Source: Paenibacillaceae bacterium UBA6304
GTDB lineage: Bacteria > Bacillota > Bacilli > Paenibacillales > Paenibacillaceae
DNA length: 7,926 nucleotides
NCBI GenBank assembly: GCA_002439285.1
Contig: DJTQ01000148.1
Span: 1-7,926 of the forward strand
Direction: 5' to 3'
Below the pieces are notes generated by a model. The model worked only from the letters and a program-made list of their open reading frames with translations, searched no databases and was not told the origin of the DNA. The position numbers and the translations under genes were made by a program. Each line of letters opens with the position of its first letter. Position 1 is the first letter of the stretch. Shown piece after piece: positions 1-5,934 of the stretch.

Positions 1-566
1 GGGCTGCCGCGTTGTACCATCTTGCTACCAATGAGCAATTGCAGGTAAAAAGTGATGAGATACATAACGGCTGCATCGGCATCTGTGAGATTGGAGCATT
101 AACGACGGATTTCCCGGTTGTTAAACGGATGAATATCGATAACCAGTTCAGTACCGGAGAGCAATTCGGGCTGGCGGGATATCTAGACTCTATCATCAGG
201 GATGTCGAAGACCAGTATGGATATCATTTTCCGAGCCGAGCGAAGCTGATCGGGAGGATAAGAAATCGGGAATTCACAGTGCAACGGGTCGGCGAAGGCA
301 AGGCCGACATTCGTCCGATCGTGGACATGTACTTTAGCCGCGCTGCGCAAAAGCTGGTCGACCTCATCCGTAAACGGTGGAGAAAATATCCGGATATCGA
401 GTGCTTCTATGTACTGGGCGGCGGTGCCTCAGCGCTTCGGTCCTATATGCTGGAGGCCTCCGGAGGTATGAGACTTCGTTTCGAGGATGATAGCGAGATG
501 CTTAATGTGCACGGTTATTTGAAGCTGGCAAAGAGCAAGGCCGGACAAGCTCCGGTGCAATCCTGA
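1..566 (+). CDS. ParM/StbA-type actin-like ATPase, C-terminal part (5' end outside window)
   Basis: The reading frame is open to the left edge (first full codon at 3), so the TTG at 12 is an internal leucine and about 187 residues are visible. Two actin-fold motifs can be seen. EIGALTTDFPVV matches the second phosphate loop of ParM/StbA proteins (usually D-x-G-x-x-T-T-D; here the first Asp position is Glu). YVLGGGASALRSYM matches the adenosine-binding segment near the C-terminus. The visible start, AALYHL, fits the stretch just before phosphate-2 in this family. Family members polymerise with ATP and push plasmid or other DNA copies apart, but many chromosomal Bacillales homologues have no proven role. 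No parR-like partner or parC-like tandem repeats follow. The gene ends at a clear terminator. Confidence is good for the actin-like fold and low for any specific function. Confidence 0.75.
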   Translation, partial: AAALYHLATNEQLQVKSDEIHNGCIGICEIGALTTDFPVVKRMNIDNQFSTGEQFGLAGYLDSIIRDVEDQYGYHFPSRAKLIGRIRNREFTVQRVGEGKADIRPIVDMYFSRAAQKLVDLIRKRWRKYPDIECFYVLGGGASALRSYMLEASGGMRLRFEDDSEMLNVHGYLKLAKSKAGQAPVQS

Positions 567-582
567 TTTGATGTTGAACTAT

Positions 583-633
583 AAACGGTTGGATGCGGGA
601 GTGAGTTTGAATTCCTGGTCCATCCGTTTTTTT
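583..633 (+). terminator. Rho-independent terminator of the actin-like gene
   Basis: Arms AAACGGTTGGA (583-593) and TCCATCCGTTT (619-629) pair at 10 of 11 positions with one T-T mismatch. A 25-base loop separates them, and the run of seven T ends at 633. It starts 17 bases after the stop codon. The large loop is unusual, but stem and T-tract position are right. Confidence 0.75.
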
Positions 634-731
634 GTTCTTTAGGGGGATTGGGAGGCGGAGATGCGGTTGTCTTGTCTACATTTTACAAATTAGCTGAAAA
701 TCATGCCCGTAAATAAACAGAAACAAGAGCC

Positions 732-797
732 TTCACTTATTTAACTGGAGGTTTTCCAGGTATTTCACTAAAACGAGTGAATCGTAAATAAGTTGAA
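732..797. repeat. Nested inverted repeats forming a possible three-way junction
   Basis: An outer pair, ACTTATTTA (735-743) and TAAATAAGT (785-793), is extended by TTC (732-734) and GAA (795-797) across a one-base bulge. It encloses two further hairpins: CTGGA/TCCAG (745-749 with 755-759) and TTCACT/AGTGAA (764-769 with 776-781). Nearly every base between 732 and 797 is therefore in or next to a stem. It lies in the gap between the actin-like terminator and the vanW promoter region, upstream of the likely -10 element, so it may act as DNA or as an independent small RNA. No T-tract follows it on the plus strand. The rest of 634-853 shows no gene. Confidence 0.5.
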
Positions 798-853
798 TCG
801 TTCCTCGCTGAATAACTTAAATTTCTTACTTCTTTTTTTACAGATAACCTGTG

Positions 854-859
854 TATAAT
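854..859 (+). promoter_or_regulatory. Likely -10 element (TATAAT) for the vanW-family cluster
   Basis: A perfect TATAAT lies 77 bases before the VanW start codon. No good -35 hexamer sits at 17-18 bases; that region is a T-rich tract (831-839). TTTACA at 837-842 is too close (11 bases). The -10 also overlaps a DnaA-box-like TGTGTATAA (850-858), probably by chance. This would give a 5' UTR of roughly 70 bases. Confidence 0.4.
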
Positions 860-935
860 GTTGGAAACCACACCGCACCGCAACAATCATAGATAATGTT
901 TAATGTTCTAGTGCTGTAATGGGGGGGAGATTGAT

Positions 936-1775
936 ATGAATCTGTTCCATTCGCTGAAACCCGTGCAAAGATCCAAAGCAAGAGTATGGCTGGGAACGAG
1001 GTATTACCGGCTTAGACGTTATGGTACTTGGTGGTTTGGCAGCGAGAGATTCATGATTAAAAGGAATGAAGAGCTCCTCTCCCATCAGGTGGCGACCCAT
1101 CGTAGTATTCTGCTCCGACAATTAAAGGATGTAGATATGCAACTGCAGCACAACAAGATTATCAATTTGAAGCTTGCGGTCAAGCGGATGGACGGACTGA
1201 CGATTCAGCCCGGTGAGACCTTTTCCTTCTGGCGAACGGTTGGCAAGCCGAGTCGAAGAAAGGGCTATGTCCCCGGCATGGTGCTTCATTACGGAAAATA
1301 TAAACAAGGTATTGGAGGCGGCCTGTGCCAGCTTACGAATCTTCTGTACTGGATGGCGCTGCACTCCCCGCTTGAAGTGAAGGAACGTCATCGCCATAGT
1401 TACGATGTATTTCCGGATTCGGGGCGCACCCAGCCTTTTGGAAGCGGCGCGACCTGTTCTTATAATTATCTGGATTTACAGTTGCATAATCCAACAGAAG
1501 AACCTTACCAGATTCATGTTTACTTAAATGAACACGATCTGGTTGGAGAACTTAGATCAACTAACATGCCGCTGCATCGTTATGAGGTATATGAACAAGA
1601 ACATAAAATCACCCGGGAATACTGGGGCGGTCATATCCGGCACAATCTGATTTTTCGGAAAATCTTTAATCGGGAAGGCGAATTGATCAAGGACGAATAC
1701 GTAACGGAGAACCACGCGTTGATGATGTACGAACCGCTGCTCGAAGCAGGAAGGGAAGGAGCTGTGAATGCATGA
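936..1775 (+). CDS. VanW family protein
   Basis: A 279-residue protein that matches the VanW family along its length, close to the roughly 275 residues of VanW from vanB-type glycopeptide resistance clusters. Diagnostic blocks are QPGETFSFW (residues 91-99), GIGGGLCQLTNLLYWM (125-140), ERHRHSYDVFPDSGRTQPFG (150-169) and the following GSGATCSYNY. There is no signal peptide or membrane segment, so it is probably cytoplasmic. The N-terminal 45 residues are rich in Arg and aromatics. The biochemical role of VanW is unknown, and homologues are common outside van clusters; nothing resembling vanA/B, vanH, vanX or vanRS is seen here, so resistance should not be assumed. The start is supported by GGGGGGGAGA (921-930), five bases before ATG. 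The stop overlaps the next start (ATGA), which suggests translational coupling with the DUF6157 gene. Confidence 0.88.
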   Translation: MNLFHSLKPVQRSKARVWLGTRYYRLRRYGTWWFGSERFMIKRNEELLSHQVATHRSILLRQLKDVDMQLQHNKIINLKLAVKRMDGLTIQPGETFSFWRTVGKPSRRKGYVPGMVLHYGKYKQGIGGGLCQLTNLLYWMALHSPLEVKERHRHSYDVFPDSGRTQPFGSGATCSYNYLDLQLHNPTEEPYQIHVYLNEHDLVGELRSTNMPLHRYEVYEQEHKITREYWGGHIRHNLIFRKIFNREGELIKDEYVTENHALMMYEPLLEAGREGAVNA

Positions 1776-2191
1776 GTTATCAAAATACGTTCATTTTAGT
1801 GTCGCCCGATTGTCCCGCCACCAACGGGATTGTGCCGGTTTCGGCAAAGGAAACCAAACCGGTTCATTTAATTCAGTACGAGTTGTTGACTGAATATCCT
1901 TATAAATATGATTATCCCGAGTTGCTGTTTGAGACGCACATCCGGCATAAGCAAATTTCTGCTGAAGAACTGGGGCGGCGTGGTCAGGAGATCCGGGACG
2001 AGTTGTTTGCGAAAAAACATGCTTGTCTTCGCGCTTCTGCGCTTCCGAAGAAATACGGTTGGGGGGTCCATTACGAGGAGGTGGGAAAAATTGCTATCTA
2101 TGGCGTGGATTCTCTGGAATATAAGCAGTTAAGTGAATCCAACGGGAGCGGTGTTCAAATTTTGCACGGAATGCGAAGCCGAAAAGCATAG
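1772..2191 (+). CDS. DUF6157 family protein
   Basis: A 139-residue soluble protein of the uncharacterised DUF6157 type. The recognisable blocks, from memory of the family, are the N-terminal YQNTFILVSPDCPATNG (residues 3-19), the HLIQYELL segment, CLRASALPKKYGWGVHY (about 85-101) and the closing MRSRK. Length and C-terminus look normal, so the gene appears intact although a pseudogene begins right after it. No catalytic motif or membrane segment can be named. The ATG overlaps the VanW stop by ATGA. GAAGGAG (1755-1761), ten bases upstream, is its ribosome binding site inside the vanW gene. It is probably cotranscribed with VanW. The function is unknown. Confidence 0.85.
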   Translation: MSYQNTFILVSPDCPATNGIVPVSAKETKPVHLIQYELLTEYPYKYDYPELLFETHIRHKQISAEELGRRGQEIRDELFAKKHACLRASALPKKYGWGVHYEEVGKIAIYGVDSLEYKQLSESNGSGVQILHGMRSRKA

Positions 2192-2362
2192 AAATCTTTT
2201 CCACGGCTCCAGGGAGTTCGTCAAATGATTCATATCCGTTTGCGAGGTTCAGACCTCCTGCGGGTACGGTGTACCGTTGTTCCATTATGAGGGAGACCGG
2301 GACACTTTGATTCAGTGGGCGGAGAACAAAGGAAAAACGGGACTAGAGAAAGTGAGAAGGGG
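2192..2362 (+). pseudogene. Remnant of a pyridoxamine-5'-phosphate-oxidase-family gene (C-terminal piece, frameshifted)
   Basis: The gap between DUF6157 and the acetyltransferase is not ordinary spacer. Read in the DUF6157 frame after its stop it encodes FPRLQGVRQMIHI (2198-2236). Skipping one base (C2237) continues as VCEVQTSCGYGVPLFHYEGD (2238-2297), then RDTLIQWAENKGKTGLEKVR (2298-2357). This matches, from memory, the C-terminal part of PPOX-family flavoprotein-like proteins, which carry an R-x-I-I-x-I stretch, then VQTSCGYGVP, then a WAEKKGEEGL-like segment. The N-terminal flavin-binding half is absent, the reading frame is broken by one extra base, and the usual tail after GLE-x-x-R is lost. 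The ribosome binding site of the downstream gene lies within or at the end of the remnant. I infer a gene that lost its 5' end and decayed, not a sequencing error, because a frameshift alone does not explain the missing start. Confidence 0.65.
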
Positions 2363-2371
2363 AAGTTGTAT

Positions 2372-3175
2372 ATGGAACCAATTCGAGGAGAACTCATTAC
2401 TATAGACACGCTGCGGGCCGACTTCGCGGCCCTGGGCGTAAGGGAAGGGATGACACTGCTCGTCCATTCTTCTTTTAAATCGCTCGGAAAATGGGTCGCC
2501 GGGGGACCGGTCGCCGTTATTCTGGCGCTGGAACAAGCCGTCGGTGACACAGGGACGATCGTGGTTCCGACGCATTCGAACGATCTGAGCGATCCCGGCG
2601 GATGGGAGAATCCGCCCGTTCCGGCCGAGTGGTGGGACACGATCCGGGAGCAGATGCCGCCATATGATCCGGATCTGACGCCCTTATGGCATATGGGCAT
2701 CATTCCCGAACTGTTTCGCAAACAGCACGGGGTGAAACGAAGCGGACACCCGCATGTCTCTTTTGCCGCCAGAGGCGTTAATGCCGATCTGATTACCGAC
2801 CGCCACGGTCTGGATTACGGACTTGGAGAGCAATCCCCATTGGCTAGGATCTATGAGGCGGAGGGCTGGGTCCTGCTGCTTGGTGTAGGACATGCTAACA
2901 ACACCTCGCTTCATCTGGCCGAATACCGTGCGGACTATCCGGGCAAACAAGAAACCGGCAGCAGCGCCCCCATGATCGTAGGCGGCCAGCGGCAGTGGGT
3001 CCGGTTTCGTGATATTGAGACCGACTCCGGCGATTTCGATAAGATCGGGGCGGATTTTGAACGGACTACCGGCCAAGTGTTGCGCGGCAACATTGCCGGT
3101 GCGACCGCCATGCTAATGCCGCAAAAAGCTCTGGTTGATTACGCAGCCGGATGGATAGCGGAAAACCGCAGATAA
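2372..3175 (+). CDS. AAC(3)-family aminoglycoside N-acetyltransferase-like protein
   Basis: A 267-residue protein of the Antibiotic_NAT family (AAC(3) enzymes, B. subtilis YokD and relatives), which move acetyl from acetyl-CoA to an amino group, in AAC(3) the 3-amino group of aminoglycosides. Family blocks are LLVHSSFKSLG (residues 29-39), GTIVVPTHSND (61-71), WHMGIIPELFR (106-116), RSGHPHVSFAARG (123-135) and the catalytic-region signature LLGVGHANNTSLHLAEYR (170-187). Length is normal and it is soluble. The ATG at 2372 is chosen because AAGGGGA (2357-2363) lies eight bases upstream; an in-frame GTG at 2315 would add 19 residues encoded by the PPOX remnant. It is the last gene of the vanW-DUF6157 cluster. 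Whether it acts on an antibiotic or another amine cannot be read from sequence; chromosomal members often have no resistance phenotype. No terminator is seen in the 30 bases before the convergent cysteine synthase gene. Confidence 0.88.
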   Translation: MEPIRGELITIDTLRADFAALGVREGMTLLVHSSFKSLGKWVAGGPVAVILALEQAVGDTGTIVVPTHSNDLSDPGGWENPPVPAEWWDTIREQMPPYDPDLTPLWHMGIIPELFRKQHGVKRSGHPHVSFAARGVNADLITDRHGLDYGLGEQSPLARIYEAEGWVLLLGVGHANNTSLHLAEYRADYPGKQETGSSAPMIVGGQRQWVRFRDIETDSGDFDKIGADFERTTGQVLRGNIAGATAMLMPQKALVDYAAGWIAENRR

Positions 3176-3205
3176 AGGCTGAATCCTGAGTACATTGATT
3201 ATCGT

Positions 3206-4129
3206 TCAGTCGAATAAGCCCAAGCTAAGGTATCTCTCTCCGGTATCCGGTGCGATGCATAGGATCCGTTTTCCCTTTCCGAGCCTCCGGGCCAATTGAA
3301 GTGCACTCCAGACGGACGCACCGGAAGACGGGCCGACGAGAAGGCCTTCTTGGGCGGCGAGCCGGCGTACCGTATCGAGGGCATCCTTATCCTCAACCTG
3401 CACGATTCCATCGTAAACACCGGTATTCAGGATGGGAGGGATGAATCCGGGACTGGTGCCTACCAGCTTATGCGGGCCAGGCTGTCCCCCGGATAAGACA
3501 GGGGAGCCCTTCGGTTCGACAACGACCACTTCGATTTGCGGCAGATGTTCACGCAAGTATTCACCGGTGCCAGTAATAGTGCCCCCGGTTCCGGAGGTGG
3601 CGACAAACGCGTCCAGCCTGCCATCCATTTGCCGGAGGATTTCCGGTCCCGTGGTCAGCCGGTGAATTTCGGGATTAGCCGGATTTTGAAATTGCTGGGG
3701 AATGAAGCTACCTGGAATCCGACTCTGCAACTCCAATGCTTTCTCGATCGAGCCGGGCATGCGTTTGGATGCGGGAGTTAAGACTACTTTCGCGCCGTAG
3801 GCTTTGAGCAGATTGATCCGCTCCAGGCTCATATTATCCGGCATGACCAAGATCGCCTTATATCCCTTTGCCGCTGCATTCATAGCAAGACCGATACCGG
3901 TATTGCCGCTCGTAGGCTCAATAAGGGTGGCTCCCGGCTCCAGCAGGCCCAATCTCTCCGCTTCGGCAATCATGTGGGCCGCTGCGCGGTCTTTTACACT
4001 GCCGCTAGGATTGAAATATTCCAGTTTGACATATACATCGGCGTCCTGGTCTCCTGTCAAACGCCCTAACTTTACAGCAGGAGTACTGCCAACGAGTTCG
4101 GTTATGCTGTTAAATGCTTTGCAGCTCAT
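3206..4129 (-). CDS. Cysteine synthase family protein (CysK-like O-acetylserine sulfhydrylase paralogue)
   Basis: A 307-residue fold-type II PLP enzyme that would make cysteine from O-acetylserine and sulfide. NPSGSVKDR carries the Schiff-base lysine (Lys46). TSGNTG (residues 73-78) is the substrate/PLP loop, GTGGTITG (180-187) binds the PLP phosphate, and GPSSGAS (266-272) sits near the pyridine nitrogen. Length is typical. Differences from standard CysK, as remembered, are GSTP for GNTP near the N-terminus and HKLVGTSPGFIP where CysK has a HKIQGIGAGF-like stretch. It may thus be a paralogue with altered substrate or partner binding, for example with serine acetyltransferase. ATG at 4129 is chosen because MSCKAFNSITELVG aligns with usual CysK starts; a TTG at 4150 would add seven residues. 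The ribosome binding site is weak (AAAGTGGG). It has its own promoter upstream and converges on the acetyltransferase gene. Confidence 0.87.
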   Translation of the reverse strand: MSCKAFNSITELVGSTPAVKLGRLTGDQDADVYVKLEYFNPSGSVKDRAAAHMIAEAERLGLLEPGATLIEPTSGNTGIGLAMNAAAKGYKAILVMPDNMSLERINLLKAYGAKVVLTPASKRMPGSIEKALELQSRIPGSFIPQQFQNPANPEIHRLTTGPEILRQMDGRLDAFVATSGTGGTITGTGEYLREHLPQIEVVVVEPKGSPVLSGGQPGPHKLVGTSPGFIPPILNTGVYDGIVQVEDKDALDTVRRLAAQEGLLVGPSSGASVWSALQLARRLGKGKRILCIAPDTGERYLSLGLFD

Positions 4130-4182
4130 GACAGGTAAACCCACTTTCAATCACGGCGAGGATCACCGACTTTTTTCTGTAT

Positions 4183-4211
4183 ATTCTACCTGTGTTGCCG
4201 GCCACATTCAA
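4183..4211 (-). promoter_or_regulatory. SigmaA-type promoter of the cysteine synthase gene
   Basis: Read on the minus strand, TTGAAT (4206-4211) and TAGAAT (4183-4188) are separated by exactly 17 bases. The -10 matches 5 of 6 and the -35 matches 4 of 6 consensus bases. Transcription would start near 4176, leaving a leader of about 47 bases. No T-box or S-box motif is visible in that leader. Confidence 0.55.
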
Positions 4212-4228
4212 GTTGAGTGATAAATAAC

Positions 4229-4304
4229 TTTCATACGGGTGAAACCTATGATAATGTGGAAAATAACAACGAGGATGAGACCAGCAACGGGTTTCATCTT
4301 TTTT
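4229..4304 (+). promoter_or_regulatory. Attenuator-like leader with mutually exclusive pairings before the membrane protein gene
   Basis: GGTTTCATC (4290-4298) can pair with GATGAGACC (4274-4282) to form the terminator. It can equally pair with GGTGAAACC (4238-4246). Each pairing has nine pairs including one G-U, so they exclude each other. TTTCA (4229-4233) can in turn pair with TGAAA (4240-4244) and hide the antiterminator arm. This is the layout of a regulated terminator. It matches no riboswitch or T-box consensus I know. No convincing promoter is visible upstream on this strand; TTGCCG-17-TGATAA (4195-4223) is weak. There is no short leader peptide that I can defend. Confidence 0.4.
4274..4304 (+). 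terminator. Rho-independent terminator in the leader of the membrane protein gene
   Basis: GATGAGACC (4274-4282) and GGTTTCATC (4290-4298) form a nine-pair stem with one G-U pair and a seven-base loop. TTTTTT follows directly (4299-4304). It points rightward although no plus-strand gene ends nearby; the nearest upstream plus-strand gene stops at 3175. It ends 50 bases before the start codon at 4355. Confidence 0.7.
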
Positions 4305-4354
4305 GTATACTTTAGTGATTTTATTCACAGTTAGAAATGAAGGAGTGAATAGGT

Positions 4355-4849
4355 ATGAGAGAAGCAAAGAAAATGCCGTTTTCCGTAAAGTTGCTGATTG
4401 TGTTGCATGGCTTTTTAGGGATCGGTGCGGTTTTTGGAGGAGGAGCTTTAGTTATAGATCCCAGCGGGCAGATGATTGGGATGCCGACGGATATGATGAA
4501 GGTTCCGCTCTTTTCCGACTTTTTGTTCCCCGGCATTATTCTTTTAATCGTGCTGGGGATCGGCCCGCTGGGAATTATGGTGTCATTGCTGCGACGACAA
4601 GCGTGGCCGCTGGGAGAGAGACTTAATTTGTTCCGGCCGATGCAATGGTCCTGGACATTCTCCCTTTATACGGCATTTGCTTTGATCATTTGGATTATGG
4701 TGCAGCTGTATATTATCAAAGAGACGTCGGTGATTCATATTATTTATATATTGCTTGCCTTGGTCATTCTAATAGTGACGTTACTTCCATCTGCAAGGGA
4801 TTATTATGAGCTTGAGAGTGGAAGCGGGGACGGTATTACCATGACTTAA
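4355..4849 (+). CDS. Small four-TM membrane protein of unknown function
   Basis: A 164-residue hydrophobic protein that I do not recognise as a named family. Four membrane segments are apparent: about residues 11-34 (VKLLIVLHGFLGIGAVFGGG), 56-79, 102-121 and 126-145. The loop between the first two contains an IDPSGQMIGMPTDMM stretch and the C-terminus is short and acidic to polar. By the positive-inside rule (RREAW-type basic loop at 80-89, basic N-terminus) both ends are probably cytoplasmic. The layout resembles small uncharacterised Firmicutes membrane proteins with a glycine-rich first helix. AAGGAG (4340-4345), nine bases upstream, supports the ATG. A terminator-like leader precedes it, so expression may be conditional. 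Its 3' end overlaps the convergent lipoprotein gene by 14 bases, with no terminator between them. Confidence 0.75.
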   Translation: MREAKKMPFSVKLLIVLHGFLGIGAVFGGGALVIDPSGQMIGMPTDMMKVPLFSDFLFPGIILLIVLGIGPLGIMVSLLRRQAWPLGERLNLFRPMQWSWTFSLYTAFALIIWIMVQLYIIKETSVIHIIYILLALVILIVTLLPSARDYYELESGSGDGITMT

Positions 4850-5735
4850 GTTCTGTCCGCTTCCAGGTGTCTTTCGCTACACAAATGTAAACATAGTTCT
4901 CGTCCCAGGCCATATCCCCTTGGTTCCCCGGAGAATTGGCCGAATCGGGTGTCTTCGATTCACGGATACGAATGCTGTCGCCGGCGACATCAAGTTTGCT
5001 CTCGGGGGCATTGGTGCCGATACCGACGTTACCATCGTTGCGGCTTACGGTCACTGCACTATCTATGGGCTCGCCTTTGTCATCATAACGGATAATGTTA
5101 AAATTCGCGCCGTTATTCCCGTCCTTTTCCCCGCTGTCTGTACGCAGGGTCCAAAGCGGAGTTGTAGCATTGTCCTTGCCGGTTTTGGCAAATTCAATAT
5201 CTCGCTTGCCTTCAGCCGCTACTCGGAGAATCCCGTCCATGACATTAAAATTGGAAGAGTGAGTGCGTATCTCCGCGACGTCGGTATCATAAGGGATTTC
5301 GAAACGGGTAAACAACTCATCCTTGTTTTCCCCTGTGGGAGACATCGTAGTTTCAATCGATATATGCTTGTGATCGTGTTGTTCCGGATTGTTAGCTTTG
5401 TTATGCGAGACGATGGCGGTTTTATCGACTCCATTTTCATCAGCCCAGGAAATTGCCGGCTTGGCCCGTTCCGCAGTCCATTGCAATCGGATTAGATCGG
5501 ACAGATGCCCTTCAGAAGCGATCCACTTTTGATCTGTCGACAGATGAATCCGTTCATTTTGCGGGAAAGCGACTCCACCTCCCGGCAAAGAGGATTCTTG
5601 GAAAGAGGGTGTTGACGAGGATGCGGACGCGGAAGAGGATGATGAGCTTTCAGCGGCACCAAATAATTGGCATCCTCCTATAAAAGCTAAACTAGCCCCT
5701 AATGCTGTCAGGGAAACGATTTTTACCAGCTTCAT
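4836..5735 (-). CDS. Lipoprotein with a phage tail-fibre-like C-terminus
   Basis: A 299-residue predicted lipoprotein. The signal peptide is residues 1-21, with the lipobox FIGGC and Cys22 as the lipidated residue, placing it on the outer face of the membrane. A Ser/Ala spacer follows (residues 29-42), then a domain of about 190 residues that I do not recognise. Residues 235-252 carry GNVGIGTNAPESKLDVAG, a motif common before the tips of phage tail fibres and some surface adhesins. The last 27 residues (GDMAWDENYVYICVAKDTWK and onward) resemble the end of phage tail-fibre proteins, from memory. ATG at 5735 is chosen because AAAGGAG lies eight bases upstream and a signal peptide starts there; the open frame continues upstream to 5981 without signals. 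The function may be surface display or binding, which is inference. Its 3' end overlaps the membrane protein gene. Confidence 0.75.
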   Translation of the reverse strand: MKLVKIVSLTALGASLAFIGGCQLFGAAESSSSSSASASSSTPSFQESSLPGGGVAFPQNERIHLSTDQKWIASEGHLSDLIRLQWTAERAKPAISWADENGVDKTAIVSHNKANNPEQHDHKHISIETTMSPTGENKDELFTRFEIPYDTDVAEIRTHSSNFNVMDGILRVAAEGKRDIEFAKTGKDNATTPLWTLRTDSGEKDGNNGANFNIIRYDDKGEPIDSAVTVSRNDGNVGIGTNAPESKLDVAGDSIRIRESKTPDSANSPGNQGDMAWDENYVYICVAKDTWKRTELKSW

Positions 5736-5751
5736 TTCATACTCTCCTTTT

Positions 5752-5781
5752 TTTACAGAATTTGTTGAATCCCTATATAAT
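5752..5781 (+). promoter_or_regulatory. SigmaA-type promoter toward the YciI-like gene
   Basis: TTTACA (5752-5757, 5 of 6) and a perfect TATAAT (5776-5781) are 18 bases apart. Transcription would start near 5788, giving a leader of about 145 bases before 5935. A second weaker candidate is TTGACT (5852-5857) with TATCAG (5877-5882) at a long 19-base spacing. Confidence 0.5.
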
Positions 5782-5805
5782 TGTGTTTTTTTGTTGAAAT
5801 GACAA
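5774..5805 (-). promoter_or_regulatory. Possible promoter of the lipoprotein gene, overlapping the divergent promoter
   Basis: On the minus strand TTGTCA (5800-5805, 5 of 6) faces an AT-rich TTATATA stretch (5774-5780) that could serve as the -10, but at a long 19-20-base spacing. If used, it shares its -10 bases with the plus-strand promoter, so polymerase could occupy only one at a time. Confidence 0.35.
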
Positions 5806-5810
5806 TAGGT

Positions 5811-5820
5811 CATTCGAATG
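5811..5820. promoter_or_regulatory. Perfect 10-base palindrome, possible operator
   Basis: CATTCGAATG is its own reverse complement. It lies just beyond the candidate lipoprotein -35 element and downstream of the rightward promoter start, a suitable place for a dimeric regulator to affect both genes. A 10-base palindrome alone is weak evidence. Confidence 0.25.
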
Positions 5821-5934
5821 GATTCCTTTGCGGAATTCAGTTTCATATGATTTGACTTTTCGGTTTGGGAAATAAGTATCAGAAGAAAGGAACCTTGAAA
5901 ATTGATGGAAATTTCAGCAGGTGAACCAAACTTT

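Noticed and set aside
936..1775. Glycopeptide resistance cluster
   Set aside because: Only a VanW-family gene is present; ligase, dehydrogenase, dipeptidase and two-component genes are absent.
2315..2371. GTG start at 2315 for the acetyltransferase
   Set aside because: The extra 19 residues come from the PPOX remnant read in another frame; AAGGGGA fits the ATG at 2372 and gives the family's usual length.
2230..2721. Minus-strand reading frame of 163 residues opposite the acetyltransferase
   Set aside because: It has no family similarity, low-complexity Ser/Pro/Arg composition typical of an antisense shadow, and lies over a well-supported gene.
4130..4354. T-box, S-box or other known riboswitch between cysteine synthase and the membrane protein
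   Set aside because: I find no T-box AGGGTGGNACCGCG-type motif and no SAM, fluoride, guanidine or preQ1 core; only the pairing pattern is supported.
4735..4849. Longer readings of the lipoprotein gene end or a fusion with the membrane protein
   Set aside because: Both genes have normal stop codons in opposite strands; the overlap is only 14 bases.
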